This document shows, piece after piece, positions 25,323 through 34,919 of a DNA stretch of 64,000 nt. The translations under genes were made by a program, and so were the position numbers. A model generated the notes under the pieces. The model had not been told where the DNA came from. It searched no databases and saw only the letters and a list, made by a program, of their open reading frames with translations. Source of the stretch: Candidatus Nitrosopelagicus sp. (GTDB lineage: Archaea; Thermoproteota; Nitrososphaeria; Nitrososphaerales; Nitrosopumilaceae); NCBI GenBank assembly GCA_028345095.1, contig JAOMCQ010000001.1:1-64000 (forward strand), in the 5' to 3' direction. Every line of letters starts with the position of its first letter. Positions within the stretch are counted from its first letter, which is position 1.

Positions 25323-25498
25323 GTAAATCAAAAAATAATCTTACTACATGTTATACATCTCTGGAATGCAATTCCTGTAAAACTCTAAAGAAACGAAAAT
25401 TTACTGATGGTGATTTTGTATTTTCTTCTAGTGAAACTTGTTCTGATTGTAATGGAAAAATGTTAATCATAAAAATTTTCGGCGTAACTATGGATTAG
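25319..25498 (+). CDS. Small zinc-ribbon-like protein (59 aa)
   Basis: A 59-residue basic protein with C-x5-C-x2-C (CYTSLECNSC) and, after a 20-residue turn, C-x2-C (CSDCNGKM). Four of the five cysteines are spaced as a zinc ribbon. It starts at an ATG overlapping the DUF1512 stop (ATGA), so it is translationally coupled and may be its partner. Its end overlaps the convergent map gene by 11 bases. No named family. Confidence 0.72.
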   Translation: MSKSKNNLTTCYTSLECNSCKTLKKRKFTDGDFVFSSSETCSDCNGKMLIIKIFGVTMD

Positions 25499-26381
25499 TA
25501 GTAATTGTTGCTCCATTCTCATTTGGAATAAATGTATGTTCAGCTTGAGCAACTCTTTGACCATTTCCTTCTACTAATACCGGATATGCGTGAATTGCTT
25601 TTTTCTTAATTAAAATTTCTAGAATATTCCTTGCCTCTTTTTCTTCCCATTTATTTAATAACCATCTTAACGCAAATGGCAATAAATTGAAGTTAGTCCA
25701 TATGTAGTCTAACATTTCATCAGCTTTTTTATCCTTGGTTCTCTTTCTTGATGCTAAAGCAAAGATATTCTTAATTTTTCCTTCATGAACAAATCCTAAT
25801 CCTTCTCCAGTTGTTACAAAGGGTTCACATGCAAATGCTTGTTCATTCTGAAATGTAAAAGATCCAATTGACCAAATATTTGGAACTGATTTTCCAGCAT
25901 GTATAGTATATTGTTCTAACGAATGTCCACTAAGATTTGCTATAGGTAGTAATCCTAAATCTTTGATTGTTTTTTCAATTGTTCTTCCAATATCACTTGA
26001 TTTGACACCAACTTTCATCATTGACATTGCATTACTTAATGCAGATTCTGCACCATGTACTAATGAATCAAATTCTGGATTGTAACACACTGTTACCGCA
26101 GTATCTGCTATGTATCCATTAATTTGTGCTCCAAGATCAATTTTTACAAGATCATCATTTGTGATTATTTTTGAATCATTTGGTTCTGCTGTATAATGTG
26201 CAGCTACTTCGTTAATACTGGTGTTAACTGGAAATGCACATTTTGCCCCTCGTTTTCTAATCTCACTTTCAACATATTCACAAATTTCATAGACTGTTTT
26301 TCCTACCCAATCTGTTTTTCTAACATTTTCTCGAACTTCACCTGCAATTTTTCCAGCTTTAATATAATCCTCAAATGTCAT
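25488..26381 (-). CDS. map: Methionine aminopeptidase, type II
   Basis: A 297-residue metalloenzyme that removes N-terminal Met. The metal ligands are visible: two Asp in KIDLGAQINGYIADTA, His in NLSGHSLEQY, Glu in ACEPFVTTGEG and Glu in AQAEHTFI. The helical insertion typical of type II enzymes occupies about 205-270. Archaeal length and ATG start. Upstream on the other strand is tRNA-Pro. Confidence 0.95.
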   Translation of the reverse strand: MTFEDYIKAGKIAGEVRENVRKTDWVGKTVYEICEYVESEIRKRGAKCAFPVNTSINEVAAHYTAEPNDSKIITNDDLVKIDLGAQINGYIADTAVTVCYNPEFDSLVHGAESALSNAMSMMKVGVKSSDIGRTIEKTIKDLGLLPIANLSGHSLEQYTIHAGKSVPNIWSIGSFTFQNEQAFACEPFVTTGEGLGFVHEGKIKNIFALASRKRTKDKKADEMLDYIWTNFNLLPFALRWLLNKWEEKEARNILEILIKKKAIHAYPVLVEGNGQRVAQAEHTFIPNENGATITTNP

Positions 26382-26446
26382 GCGCTATCTCTGATTAACT
26401 CATTTAAAATCTATTGTCTTAAATTGGGCTTTTGATTTCGTTCGCT

Positions 26447-26520
26447 GGGAGCGTGGTCTAGCTTGGTATGATTCTGCGTTTGGGACGCAGAGATCGCGTG
26501 TTCGAATCACGCCGCTCCCA
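26447..26520 (+). tRNA. tRNA-Pro (anticodon TGG)
   Basis: A full cloverleaf. The acceptor GGGAGCG pairs with CGCTCCC, with discriminator A. The anticodon stem CTGCG/CGCAG encloses the loop TTTGGGA, giving anticodon TGG at 26481-26483. The T stem GCGTG/CACGC holds TTCGAAT. No intron and no encoded CCA. It should read Pro codons of the CCN box ending in A or G, and others by wobble. Confidence 0.95.
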
Positions 26521-26661
26521 TTTTAGATATTTATAGAAAGAATTATCATAATATTCGCTGAACGATGAAGAAGAGTTAGAGTATGGACATTTGAATGAAA
26601 TAATCTATTGGCTCTGAGTTTGGCATTAACTTTTTATCAATACAAACAAATACAAAATTAA

Positions 26662-26919
26662 TTGGCATTTAAAAGAAAAGATTTTTTATTAATTATTGGA
26701 ATTCTATTTTTTCTAATTGGTTTAATGGGCGTTGGTCTTCCTCCAATTTATGCAATAATAATATCATTGGCAATTTACTTTGGAATTAGAATTTTTGTTG
26801 GTCGTAGGAAAAAAATGATTGAAGAGTCTGTAGGTGAAGGAATATGTGTGAAATGTGGCTCAAAAATTGAAAATCAAAAATGTCCAATATGTGACAGAAA
26901 AAAATTTAAAAATGTATGA
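26662..26919 (+). CDS. Small membrane protein with C-terminal zinc ribbon
   Basis: An 85-residue protein: two membrane helices in a hairpin (FLLIIGILFFLIGLMGV, IYAIIISLAIYFGIRIFV), then basic residues RRKK and a C-x2-C...C-x2-C zinc ribbon (CVKCGSK, CPICDRKK). The ribbon should face the cytoplasm. TTG start. Family unknown; such proteins are common in archaea as membrane adaptors. Confidence 0.7.
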   Translation: MAFKRKDFLLIIGILFFLIGLMGVGLPPIYAIIISLAIYFGIRIFVGRRKKMIEESVGEGICVKCGSKIENQKCPICDRKKFKNV

Positions 26920-27054
26920 TTTCTACGACCGACTTATACTGATTCATGCCTAATTTGTCTCATTGTACTCAAAAAGATATAAGACTTTGACAAAGGGATC
27001 AACTTTTTCTCAATTTGATTCTATTATTGCTAAAAATAAGACTATGAATAGTAA

Positions 27055-30000
27055 ATGCATTTGAAAAATCCTCTCCTATTTGGCCTAATGGCGATTTTAT
27101 TGTTAGGTGGTACTATAACTCCTGCACTTTCTCAAAGTTCATCTGATTCACAAATTGTAATTAATGAAATTGAACTAAACCCTAGCGGTTCGGATGCAGG
27201 TATAGGTGTTGGTGGTTCTGGCAATGAATCAAAAAGTGTTGAAGGTACTTCTGGTTCTCAAGAATATGTGGAACTTTACAATCCTACTTTACAGTCAATT
27301 GATATCGGTGGTTGGTCATTAATGCCTACTACTAGTTGGAAGTCATATGAAATTCCTGTAAACACTGTGATTGAGCCAAAATCATTTTTAGCTTTTACTC
27401 ATGTAAATTTTTGGTTCAATGACTTTGGGGATTCTATATCACTAATTGATAATACAGGTGATGTTATTGATAGTACTCCTCTTTTAGTTGATAAGGATGA
27501 CGATGGTAAATCATGGCAACGAATTATTGATGGATTAGATTCTAATTCTTTGACTGATTGGGAACTTAAAACTATGAGTCCAAGTTCATCTAATGGAAGT
27601 ATAACTGAAATAGAAACAGATTCATTCACTTTAACTGCACAAACTGATAATACATCTTATCAATTTGGTGATTATCTAACAATTTCTGGAACTGTATCTG
27701 AGAAATTATTTGTTGAGAAGCCATTCTTTACCCCCGAGATTATTAAGCTCTCTATTAAAGGTCCAAGTTATTTTAAAAACATTGCAATATTTCCTGATCG
27801 AGACTTAAATTTTTCTACAACTCTGGGACTTCAAGAAGTTCTAGGATTTAAAATTGGTACTTATGATGTTGAAATTGTTTATGGTGAAAACATTATTGAA
27901 ACTAACTTTACAATAAATGCTGATTTAGAAGTATCTCAATCTGAAATTGAAGCTGAAACTCTTAACATTTTTACAGATAAAGAATCATATATTCCTGGCC
28001 AAACTGTAACTGTTTCTGCACAAACTAATTCTCTTATTCAATATGGTGGTCTAGATTACACTGTAACTAATCCTGAAGGTAAAGTAATCTTTGAAGGAAC
28101 TATATTCCAAAATTCAGAATTTTCAATTGTACATCAACAAGGTGGAGGAGAATTATTTCCTTTTTCAACACAGCTGTTCATGCAAACTGTAAATCCTGTT
28201 TATGGTACTTATGAAATTGATGGTGTTTACAAATCACAAAACCCACGCTACTATTCCTCTGATGATGTAATTACTGCAAAATCTAGTTTTGAAGTGGTCC
28301 CAGATCTAAAAGAAGATGTCCCAATTTCTCTTTCTACTGATAAAGACGTCTATTCTGTTGGAGATACCATTAAAGTAACTGGAAGAAGTAATGTTGTCTG
28401 GACTGAAGATCTAGAGTTATCTGTTCAACAAACTAGCATTTATGCTAGAACAACAAGTACCTCTTCTGACAATATAGGTGCTGCAATTGGTCCATTCTCA
28501 TTAAAAGAAAGTGTTAGGTTAGATGGTGATGGTAGATTTTCATTTGAATTTGATCTAATTGTTGATTCTAGATTACAAGAGAATAATGAAAACAAATACG
28601 GTGATTATAAGATTACTGTAAGTGAATATTTCGGCCAAACCTCAAAAATTATTCGAGTTGTTGAGGATCCAAGTTCATTTATAGATGAAAGAACTCCTTT
28701 AGGATTAAAAACTGATAAACCTGAATATGTTTTGGGAACGGCTGTGAAAATTATAGGAAATGTAATGGATTATGAACATAAAATATCTAATAATATGCGT
28801 AACACTGTGGAAGTTTCAATTGTTGACGAAACTGGTAAAAAATTAATGTATCAAGATCGTACAACCTCGGCAAACGATTATGGAAAATCTCCTAATGCTC
28901 CATTAGTTATGACTGCAATTCCAGATTCTGTTGGAAGTTTCCAAATCGGTTTTGTATTGCATCCCATACAATTTGATTATGGAGTGTATACTGTAATAGC
29001 TACTCATCCATACTCCAACACTGTAGAATCTGTTCAATTTGAAATTAAATCTGCACAAGATGAAATTGTACCTGTAAAAGAAAGTGAAGAACCAATTACA
29101 CTAAAACTTTGTAAGAGTAATAATGCGTATGTTAAAGACATTCTAAATGATTTGCGTAGTATTGGTAGAGGTGAAATACCACCTTCTATGGAATCAGTAG
29201 ATTGTGATGACAAAAACACTTTCAAAATTGGCGACAAATTGGTAGTAACTGGAAAAGTTATCCCAAAAGCTATGACCACTTTAGATCAATCTTCTAGTAA
29301 TCCAAGTGGAAATACACAGACTGGTCATTCATACTCGACAAATTATGCTCAATCAGTTATGAATTACGTTGAGGTAACAATCCCTTATCCTAAATCGATG
29401 ACTGTTTCTGGATCTGCTTCTGTAAAAACTATACCTGATGAGGGTGAAAATTACACTGGTGGAGGTGGCTCTGGTGGCGGAGGCGGTTATTATGAAGATG
29501 AAGATGGAAATATCATTCGTGGTGATGAAGATAAAAATCAGTCTGATGAAGATAGACGTACTGGTTATGATGGTCAAGCAGTTTTGAAAAACCAAAAACT
29601 TCTGTTAACTGGATTAAAATTAAAAGCATATCCTGATGACGAAGGAAATTTTGCAGGTATATTTGAACTAAGAAAAGGGATCTTTGCTGATGGTACATAT
29701 CTAGTTAGAGCAAATTATTTTGGATACAACACTGAGCAAGGAGTTAGAGTTATTGATGAATCTATTCAAGCAGGTTCTAAACCTGAAATCATATTAAATT
29801 TAGAAAAATCTGAATTTATTCCTGGTCAAACTGTGAAAATATCTGGTAAGATAGAAAATATCTATTATTTTGATAGTGTTTCTATTAAGATAGAATCTCC
29901 TGATGTTTCAAAAATTAATTGTCTCCAAGGTCAACAGTGTGGATTTGGAAGTACCGAGAAAAAACTTAGGGTAGAGGAAGGTGTTAATGGTGCACAGTTT

Positions 30001-30612
30001 TTTTGGAATTATAAAATACCAGATAGTGACGCATCAGTTGGTGAGTATAAAATTATTGTAGATACACATTTTGGACTAGCTGAAAAAAGATTCTATGTAT
30101 TAAGTAAATCTGAAATTATTGAAAATGTTATACCTGAAACTGTTACGCCTGAAACTGCTGAATCTATATTAATTTCTAAAAAAATTATTGACAAATTCAA
30201 TAGAATCTCCGATGATAAAATTCCAATTATCTTAACAGAAAAATCTACTGATGATTTAACTCTTGAACCACGTGTAATCCAAGGATCACTATTCACTTCT
30301 GCCCGAGGTGAAGAATCTGATGTAAATCTCAGAATAACTACATCTGATGGTCAATGTGTAATTGGACAGAGTTCAGATTGTTTAGTAACTGAATCAACTA
30401 GAAAACCTGGAGCAATTTATTCAATTGTCACAATTGATGATATTAATTATAAAATCCGATACAGCGGAGATGATGTAAGACTAGAAAAATTCTCAATTGT
30501 ACCTGAAGATTCTAATTCAAAAATCAATATTGATAACTGGAATGTAGAAATTCTCAAAGATGAACAACCATCTAGATTCTATTACAAAGTATCATACGTG
30601 GCATTAGAGTAA
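27055..30612 (+). CDS. Very large secreted protein with lamin-tail and multiple Ig-like domains
   Basis: A 1185-residue secreted protein. Signal peptide about 1-26 (LLLGGTITPALSQ). Residues about 30-165 form a lamin-tail-like domain (IVINEIELNP, EYVELYNPTLQSIDIGGWSL, FGDSISLIDNTGDVIDS). Then come about six Ig/macroglobulin-like repeats with the motif tDKxxYxxGxxVxVxG at about 200, 306, 426, 552, 722 and 916. A Gly-rich acidic linker lies near 800-830 (GGGGSGGGGG, then EDEDGN). No C-terminal membrane anchor is visible. It is likely part of the cell envelope or an adhesin. ATG start; codon usage matches the neighbours, so there is no sign of recent transfer. Confidence 0.82.
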   Translation: MHLKNPLLFGLMAILLLGGTITPALSQSSSDSQIVINEIELNPSGSDAGIGVGGSGNESKSVEGTSGSQEYVELYNPTLQSIDIGGWSLMPTTSWKSYEIPVNTVIEPKSFLAFTHVNFWFNDFGDSISLIDNTGDVIDSTPLLVDKDDDGKSWQRIIDGLDSNSLTDWELKTMSPSSSNGSITEIETDSFTLTAQTDNTSYQFGDYLTISGTVSEKLFVEKPFFTPEIIKLSIKGPSYFKNIAIFPDRDLNFSTTLGLQEVLGFKIGTYDVEIVYGENIIETNFTINADLEVSQSEIEAETLNIFTDKESYIPGQTVTVSAQTNSLIQYGGLDYTVTNPEGKVIFEGTIFQNSEFSIVHQQGGGELFPFSTQLFMQTVNPVYGTYEIDGVYKSQNPRYYSSDDVITAKSSFEVVPDLKEDVPISLSTDKDVYSVGDTIKVTGRSNVVWTEDLELSVQQTSIYARTTSTSSDNIGAAIGPFSLKESVRLDGDGRFSFEFDLIVDSRLQENNENKYGDYKITVSEYFGQTSKIIRVVEDPSSFIDERTPLGLKTDKPEYVLGTAVKIIGNVMDYEHKISNNMRNTVEVSIVDETGKKLMYQDRTTSANDYGKSPNAPLVMTAIPDSVGSFQIGFVLHPIQFDYGVYTVIATHPYSNTVESVQFEIKSAQDEIVPVKESEEPITLKLCKSNNAYVKDILNDLRSIGRGEIPPSMESVDCDDKNTFKIGDKLVVTGKVIPKAMTTLDQSSSNPSGNTQTGHSYSTNYAQSVMNYVEVTIPYPKSMTVSGSASVKTIPDEGENYTGGGGSGGGGGYYEDEDGNIIRGDEDKNQSDEDRRTGYDGQAVLKNQKLLLTGLKLKAYPDDEGNFAGIFELRKGIFADGTYLVRANYFGYNTEQGVRVIDESIQAGSKPEIILNLEKSEFIPGQTVKISGKIENIYYFDSVSIKIESPDVSKINCLQGQQCGFGSTEKKLRVEEGVNGAQFFWNYKIPDSDASVGEYKIIVDTHFGLAEKRFYVLSKSEIIENVIPETVTPETAESILISKKIIDKFNRISDDKIPIILTEKSTDDLTLEPRVIQGSLFTSARGEESDVNLRITTSDGQCVIGQSSDCLVTESTRKPGAIYSIVTIDDINYKIRYSGDDVRLEKFSIVPEDSNSKINIDNWNVEILKDEQPSRFYYKVSYVALE

Positions 30613-30643
30613 AACACAAAACCTTCTCTAAAATCCTCATAAT

Positions 30644-31141
30644 ATGAAAATTAACCTCTTAATGTTCTATCAAGATGATCCAAAAAAATGCACAGCTGCT
30701 AAATTAATAAAATTTGGATTGGCACGAAAAATTACAAAATCTCAGTCAAAAACGGTTCTATTGCATCCATATGCAAAAAAAACATTACTGAATAAGGAGA
30801 AATCACTTTTCACATCTATAACGGGAATTGACTGTTCTTGGGCTTTAGCAGAAGAGGTTTTCCAAAAAGACTTTGTTGGCGTATCTAGAAAATTGCCGCC
30901 TCTTCTAGCAGGAAATCCCGTAAACTATTCAAAAATTAATAAATTAACTACTGTCGAGGCAATAGCAGGCGCTGCTTTCATTTTAGGTGATGAAGAATTA
31001 TCACAAAAATTACTAGAGAAGTTCAATTGGGGTCATACGTTTTTGGAATTAAATGAAAATCTCTTACATGATTATCAGAACGTAAAATCTGAAGATCAGG
31101 TAAATGAGATCATACGTGAATATGGCTATGAATATAATTAA
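30644..31141 (+). CDS. tsr3: Tsr3-type rRNA aminocarboxypropyltransferase
   Basis: A 165-residue protein matching Tsr3 (formerly DUF367): INLLMFYQDDPKKCTAAKLIKFGLA at the N-terminus, DCSWALAEEVF, RKLPPLLAGNPVNYSKINKL (in part) and TTVEAIAGAAFILG. The enzyme transfers the 3-amino-3-carboxypropyl group of SAM to a small-subunit rRNA uridine near the decoding site. In archaea the substrate is expected to be the hypermodified position 1191-equivalent, though without the Emg1 methylation shown here. ATG start, 20 bases before a methyltransferase gene on the same strand. Confidence 0.9.
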   Translation: MKINLLMFYQDDPKKCTAAKLIKFGLARKITKSQSKTVLLHPYAKKTLLNKEKSLFTSITGIDCSWALAEEVFQKDFVGVSRKLPPLLAGNPVNYSKINKLTTVEAIAGAAFILGDEELSQKLLEKFNWGHTFLELNENLLHDYQNVKSEDQVNEIIREYGYEYN

Positions 31142-31160
31142 GTAAAATTTAACATCTCAA

Positions 31161-31784
31161 ATGGATAAAACTTCAAAGTTATTTGATATCTGGGCAAATA
31201 CCGGTCGCTCAGAAGAAATGGAAAAAGGACATGGTACTACGGTAAATCAATTTTTAGATAAATTATCTTTGAAAGAAAATTTTAGATTTCTTGATATTGG
31301 TTGCGGTAATGGCTGGGTGGTACGAAAAATGTCTCAAAAATCTTCTTGTACAAAGGCAATTGGAATTGACAAAAGTAAGATGATGATTAAAAATGCAATA
31401 TCTAAAATCTCATCTAAAAAAGAAAGTTATTTTGTCACTGAACTTGAATCGTGGGATACAAAAGAAAAATTTAATGTGATTTTTTCTATGGAATCATTAT
31501 ATTATTCTGTACCAATGGAGCCTGCATTAGAAAAGATATTCAAATTACTCAAAAATGGTGGTACCTTCTATTGTGGAACTGATTTTTACAGTGATAATAC
31601 TTTGACCACTAGATGGATAAAAGACATGAATATTCCAATGGATTTACGTTCTGAAAAAGAATGGAAGAAAATGTTCAGAGAAGTTGGATTTACTACCAGT
31701 TCTAAACATGTTACCGATTCAAAAAATAAATCCAAATGGAAGCGTGAATTTGGAACATTATTTGTTATTGGTAGAAAACCTTGA
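31161..31784 (+). CDS. Class I SAM-dependent methyltransferase
   Basis: A 207-residue protein with a Rossmann methyltransferase core: motif I LDIGCGNGW near residue 46, the acidic strand end GIDKSKMM, and motif IV-like FSMESLYY near residue 110. The substrate cannot be told from sequence; small-molecule methyltransferases of this size (Methyltransf_11) are common. It follows tsr3 by 19 bases and could be co-transcribed. Its end overlaps the convergent solute-binding protein gene by 27 bases. Confidence 0.82.
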   Translation: MDKTSKLFDIWANTGRSEEMEKGHGTTVNQFLDKLSLKENFRFLDIGCGNGWVVRKMSQKSSCTKAIGIDKSKMMIKNAISKISSKKESYFVTELESWDTKEKFNVIFSMESLYYSVPMEPALEKIFKLLKNGGTFYCGTDFYSDNTLTTRWIKDMNIPMDLRSEKEWKKMFREVGFTTSSKHVTDSKNKSKWKREFGTLFVIGRKP

Positions 31785-34226
31785 TTTTCTAATCATTAAA
31801 ATTGCAATAATACTGAAAATAGGAATAATCGTTAATACATACCAATAATTTACTTCTGATTCTTTTATTTCACTAATCACCTCTACTTTTGGAATCTCTT
31901 TATTATTTGAAATTATTATGAAACTTTTTGAGTATTCGTATGGTTTCAAAATATCATCTGATGCTGCAAAAATTTTGATAGTGTTAACTCCTTCTATTAT
32001 CTCTGAATTTTCATCTAAATTGATATTCACCTTATTGTTTACTACCTCGCTGATTTCATTTAGAATAATTTTTCCTTCTGAATTTATTATAAAGTAATGA
32101 ATTTCAGTTGAGTTTTCTGTGGACACAAGAATTTCTTCATTTGATCCTAAAACATATGGTTGTGAAAACTCAACTGAATTGATTGATGGAAATTTAATAT
32201 CTTCAAACTCTTTCCATTTTCCTTGTTCAAAAACATAATTTCCATAATCAAATGACTTGATAACTATTGTTCTTGAATCTGGTGAATATCTGTCTAGATA
32301 AAATGGACCATTACTAATCACTGCATGATTATTTTCATCTATCCATTCTTGACTTGAATTATATCTAATATTCTGAAATCCGTTCTGTGGATTAAATTGT
32401 TTTAGTGCATTTGGTATGTGTTCATTTTCCTCAAAAGTACTCAATTGCATTTTTACCTGATTGGCATCATTTGGAATTATCAATGAAAGCCAATTGATAT
32501 TTTTTGTAATTGATTCTGTACGTGAAAATGAACTTTTTCCATCTATTACAATTTGTTCCATTGACGCCATAATTTCCCAAGGCATGCTACTCCAAATACT
32601 TCCCCATGATGCAATCTCTCCTGAATCAAAATGCCAAAAATCAGTATACACCTCAATTGAATTTTCATCAATTATCTTAATTCCTTTTAATGTATTCAAA
32701 ATCTGAGATGCTTGTGGTGAAAAGTCTGCATCATACGTTCTATCATATTCTGTTCTTTCTGAACCCCATTCAGATAGAAAGTACACTGAATAGATTATGT
32801 CATTCATGTTCATCTCTGGACCATGATGCCATTGATTAAATTTCAAATCATACGTAATCTTACTTTTTGCAAAAACCTCGTTTCCTACTTTATCCCACAT
32901 TTTTGAATCAGGATTCCACTTTATTGCATCATTTGGAACTTGTACTGATGAGTCAATCCCATTTGATTCTATTTCCCATGAACTTCGAATTGGCATCATC
33001 TCTCCTGAAAATGGGTGTCCTGTTAAAATTGGGTCTGTAATTGAGAGCCAAATTTGATTACTGTATGTATCTCCTAATCCTCCAATAGGATTCCATGCTG
33101 CTTGATAAATCTGCTTTACGCCCACATCTAGTGTTCCTGAATCAGTTCTAACATTAATTGGTGTAAATCTACTTGGAACTCCAGCTCCTAATGCATTGAT
33201 TATTCCATCTACTTCTTGGTTCACAACATATTGATCAATCTTGCTTGCAAGAAATATTCGAACCGATTCATTTACTCCTTCTTTCATTGCCTCTTTGATT
33301 ATGCTAGTTCTTTCATTTTTATCATTAAACTCTCCAGAGTAAATCCTCTGAGTTAATTCATCTAATTTTTCATTTTCATAATTCCAGTTTGATGGGTTAT
33401 TGTTTCCAGGCATACTTGAGAACCATGGAGAATACATCTGAGCAAGCGTTACTGAATCATATCTTGTAAAACCTGAACTGCCCCATCCTTCAGTGTACAA
33501 GCTCCATTTCTGTTCAGCAGGATTTGAACCATAAACTACAACATATGCTTTATTCAAATCTCCAAATTCTTTATTCACCTTAAATCCAATCTCCTCTAAC
33601 TCTGATGATAGTATCTCTCCTATTGCTTTTCTAACCGGATCATCACTTCTAATAAAAAATGTAATCTCTATTGGTTCATTTTCATAATTCCATATCCCAT
33701 CAATTTTTTCCGCTCCACGTACCGTCAATTCATCTGTAATTACTTTCTCTGCAAATGATGGATTGTATCTAAATTGAAAAGTTTCAATTACGTCTAAGAC
33801 TCTCAAATATTCTGCAGAAAAACTCCCATAATTTGAAAACATTGAAGTCCCAAATCCTCCTAGTAATTCATTTACAATCAAATCTCTATCCACCAGAAAA
33901 TTCACAGCGTATCTTACATCTCTAATTGAAAATGGATTGAATGGACCCTCATCTGTTGGATTTAATAAAATACTGTAATAGCCTCCTGTTGATTCATACA
34001 CCTTCAACTTGTCTCTGGAATCGGAATTTTCTAATCTATCTGAAGAAATTCTGTAATAATACATGTCAAGATTTCCATTTTTTACTTCTTCTAATGCTGT
34101 ATTTTCATCAAGATATTGTATGAATTTAATTTCGTCAACATACGTTCCTTTCTGAGCAAATGCTGGTGGAATTATTGATATTAAACAAATAATGAGAATT
34201 ATTTTAAAAATTTTCAACTGTTTCAA
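31758..34226 (-). CDS. Membrane-anchored peptide/nickel-type ABC substrate-binding protein
   Basis: An 822-residue protein of the SBP_bac_5 (OppA/DppA/NikA) family. It has an N-terminal signal peptide (IILIICLISIIPPAFA) and a binding domain with the RDVRYAVNFLVDRDLIV segment near residue 105. Further family-like segments continue to about 680, including NDIIYSVYFLSEWGS. A beta-rich stalk follows, then one C-terminal membrane helix (YWYVLTIIPIFSIIAILMI). Binding proteins of this family are usually about 550 residues, so it is long. It probably captures oligopeptides or a similar solute. No permease genes flank it; only an ATPase 11 kb away is related. TTG start. Confidence 0.85.
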   Translation of the reverse strand: MKQLKIFKIILIICLISIIPPAFAQKGTYVDEIKFIQYLDENTALEEVKNGNLDMYYYRISSDRLENSDSRDKLKVYESTGGYYSILLNPTDEGPFNPFSIRDVRYAVNFLVDRDLIVNELLGGFGTSMFSNYGSFSAEYLRVLDVIETFQFRYNPSFAEKVITDELTVRGAEKIDGIWNYENEPIEITFFIRSDDPVRKAIGEILSSELEEIGFKVNKEFGDLNKAYVVVYGSNPAEQKWSLYTEGWGSSGFTRYDSVTLAQMYSPWFSSMPGNNNPSNWNYENEKLDELTQRIYSGEFNDKNERTSIIKEAMKEGVNESVRIFLASKIDQYVVNQEVDGIINALGAGVPSRFTPINVRTDSGTLDVGVKQIYQAAWNPIGGLGDTYSNQIWLSITDPILTGHPFSGEMMPIRSSWEIESNGIDSSVQVPNDAIKWNPDSKMWDKVGNEVFAKSKITYDLKFNQWHHGPEMNMNDIIYSVYFLSEWGSERTEYDRTYDADFSPQASQILNTLKGIKIIDENSIEVYTDFWHFDSGEIASWGSIWSSMPWEIMASMEQIVIDGKSSFSRTESITKNINWLSLIIPNDANQVKMQLSTFEENEHIPNALKQFNPQNGFQNIRYNSSQEWIDENNHAVISNGPFYLDRYSPDSRTIVIKSFDYGNYVFEQGKWKEFEDIKFPSINSVEFSQPYVLGSNEEILVSTENSTEIHYFIINSEGKIILNEISEVVNNKVNINLDENSEIIEGVNTIKIFAASDDILKPYEYSKSFIIISNNKEIPKVEVISEIKESEVNYWYVLTIIPIFSIIAILMIRKSRFSTNNK

Positions 34227-34289
34227 CTAATGCTTCACCTTGGATAAATTTTAGCATTTTAATACAATTGTAATTGAACGGAATTACAC

Positions 34290-34919
34290 ATGAATTCAAA
34301 ACAGGTTGTAAAGGGAATTAATGGTATACTTGAAGGAGGCGTGAGCGTTACTGATTTTTCCATAGTTACAGAATTAGATGAAATTAGCGCAAAAGAATTG
34401 CTGTACACGCTAGTTCAAAATGGGATTGGCACATGGAATAATGATCTAGTAGATTTTGATATTCCTAATGACCGGCTTCAAACAGCATTATTTGCTATCA
34501 AACTTGGTGCAGATGTAGAATCTGTATCTGAATATCTTACTTGGCAGGATTTTGAATCTATCACTGGATTAATTCTTGAAGAAAAGAATTTTGATGTTAC
34601 AAAAAATCTCATTTTAACAAAACCTAGAATGGAAATTGATGTTGTTGGAACAAAAATGGACATTGCGTTATTGATAGATTGCAAGCATTGGAAAACCATG
34701 AGCAAATCTTCATTAGATGAAATTGTAAAAAAACAAGTTGAACGTGTAAAACGATATGTTGCTGATGAAAATATGTCTGCACTTCCTGTTATTGTGACAT
34801 TACATCAAGAAGAGATTCAATTTGTTGAGAATGTGCCAATTGTACCTATAATGAAATTATCATCATTTTTGGATGAATTCGTAGGAAATTTAGATTCTCT
34901 TGCATCTATAGAAAAATAG
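34290..34919 (+). CDS. PD-(D/E)XK nuclease-fold protein
   Basis: A 209-residue protein. Residues about 1-75 form a winged-helix-like helical region (TDFSIVTELDEISAKELLYTLV). Residues about 85-175 look like a Mrr/Holliday-resolvase-type nuclease core: DFESITGLILEEKNFDV, then MEIDVVGTKMDIALLIDCKHW, giving the E/D...D-C-K catalytic pattern. The probable active residues are Asp in EIDVVG and the Asp-x-Lys of DCKHW. It probably acts on DNA or RNA, in repair or restriction-like cleavage. It stands alone, with no methyltransferase partner. ATG start. Confidence 0.72.
   Translation: MNSKQVVKGINGILEGGVSVTDFSIVTELDEISAKELLYTLVQNGIGTWNNDLVDFDIPNDRLQTALFAIKLGADVESVSEYLTWQDFESITGLILEEKNFDVTKNLILTKPRMEIDVVGTKMDIALLIDCKHWKTMSKSSLDEIVKKQVERVKRYVADENMSALPVIVTLHQEEIQFVENVPIVPIMKLSSFLDEFVGNLDSLASIEK

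Noticed and set aside
29353-29698. Minus-strand frames rich in His, Thr and Ile/Phe opposite the Gly-rich hinge
   Set aside because: They are complements of the poly-Gly/Asp-Glu coding of the large surface protein.
34290-34919. Restriction-modification system around the PD-(D/E)XK protein
   Set aside because: No DNA methyltransferase or specificity gene lies beside it; the nearest methyltransferase looks like a small-molecule enzyme.
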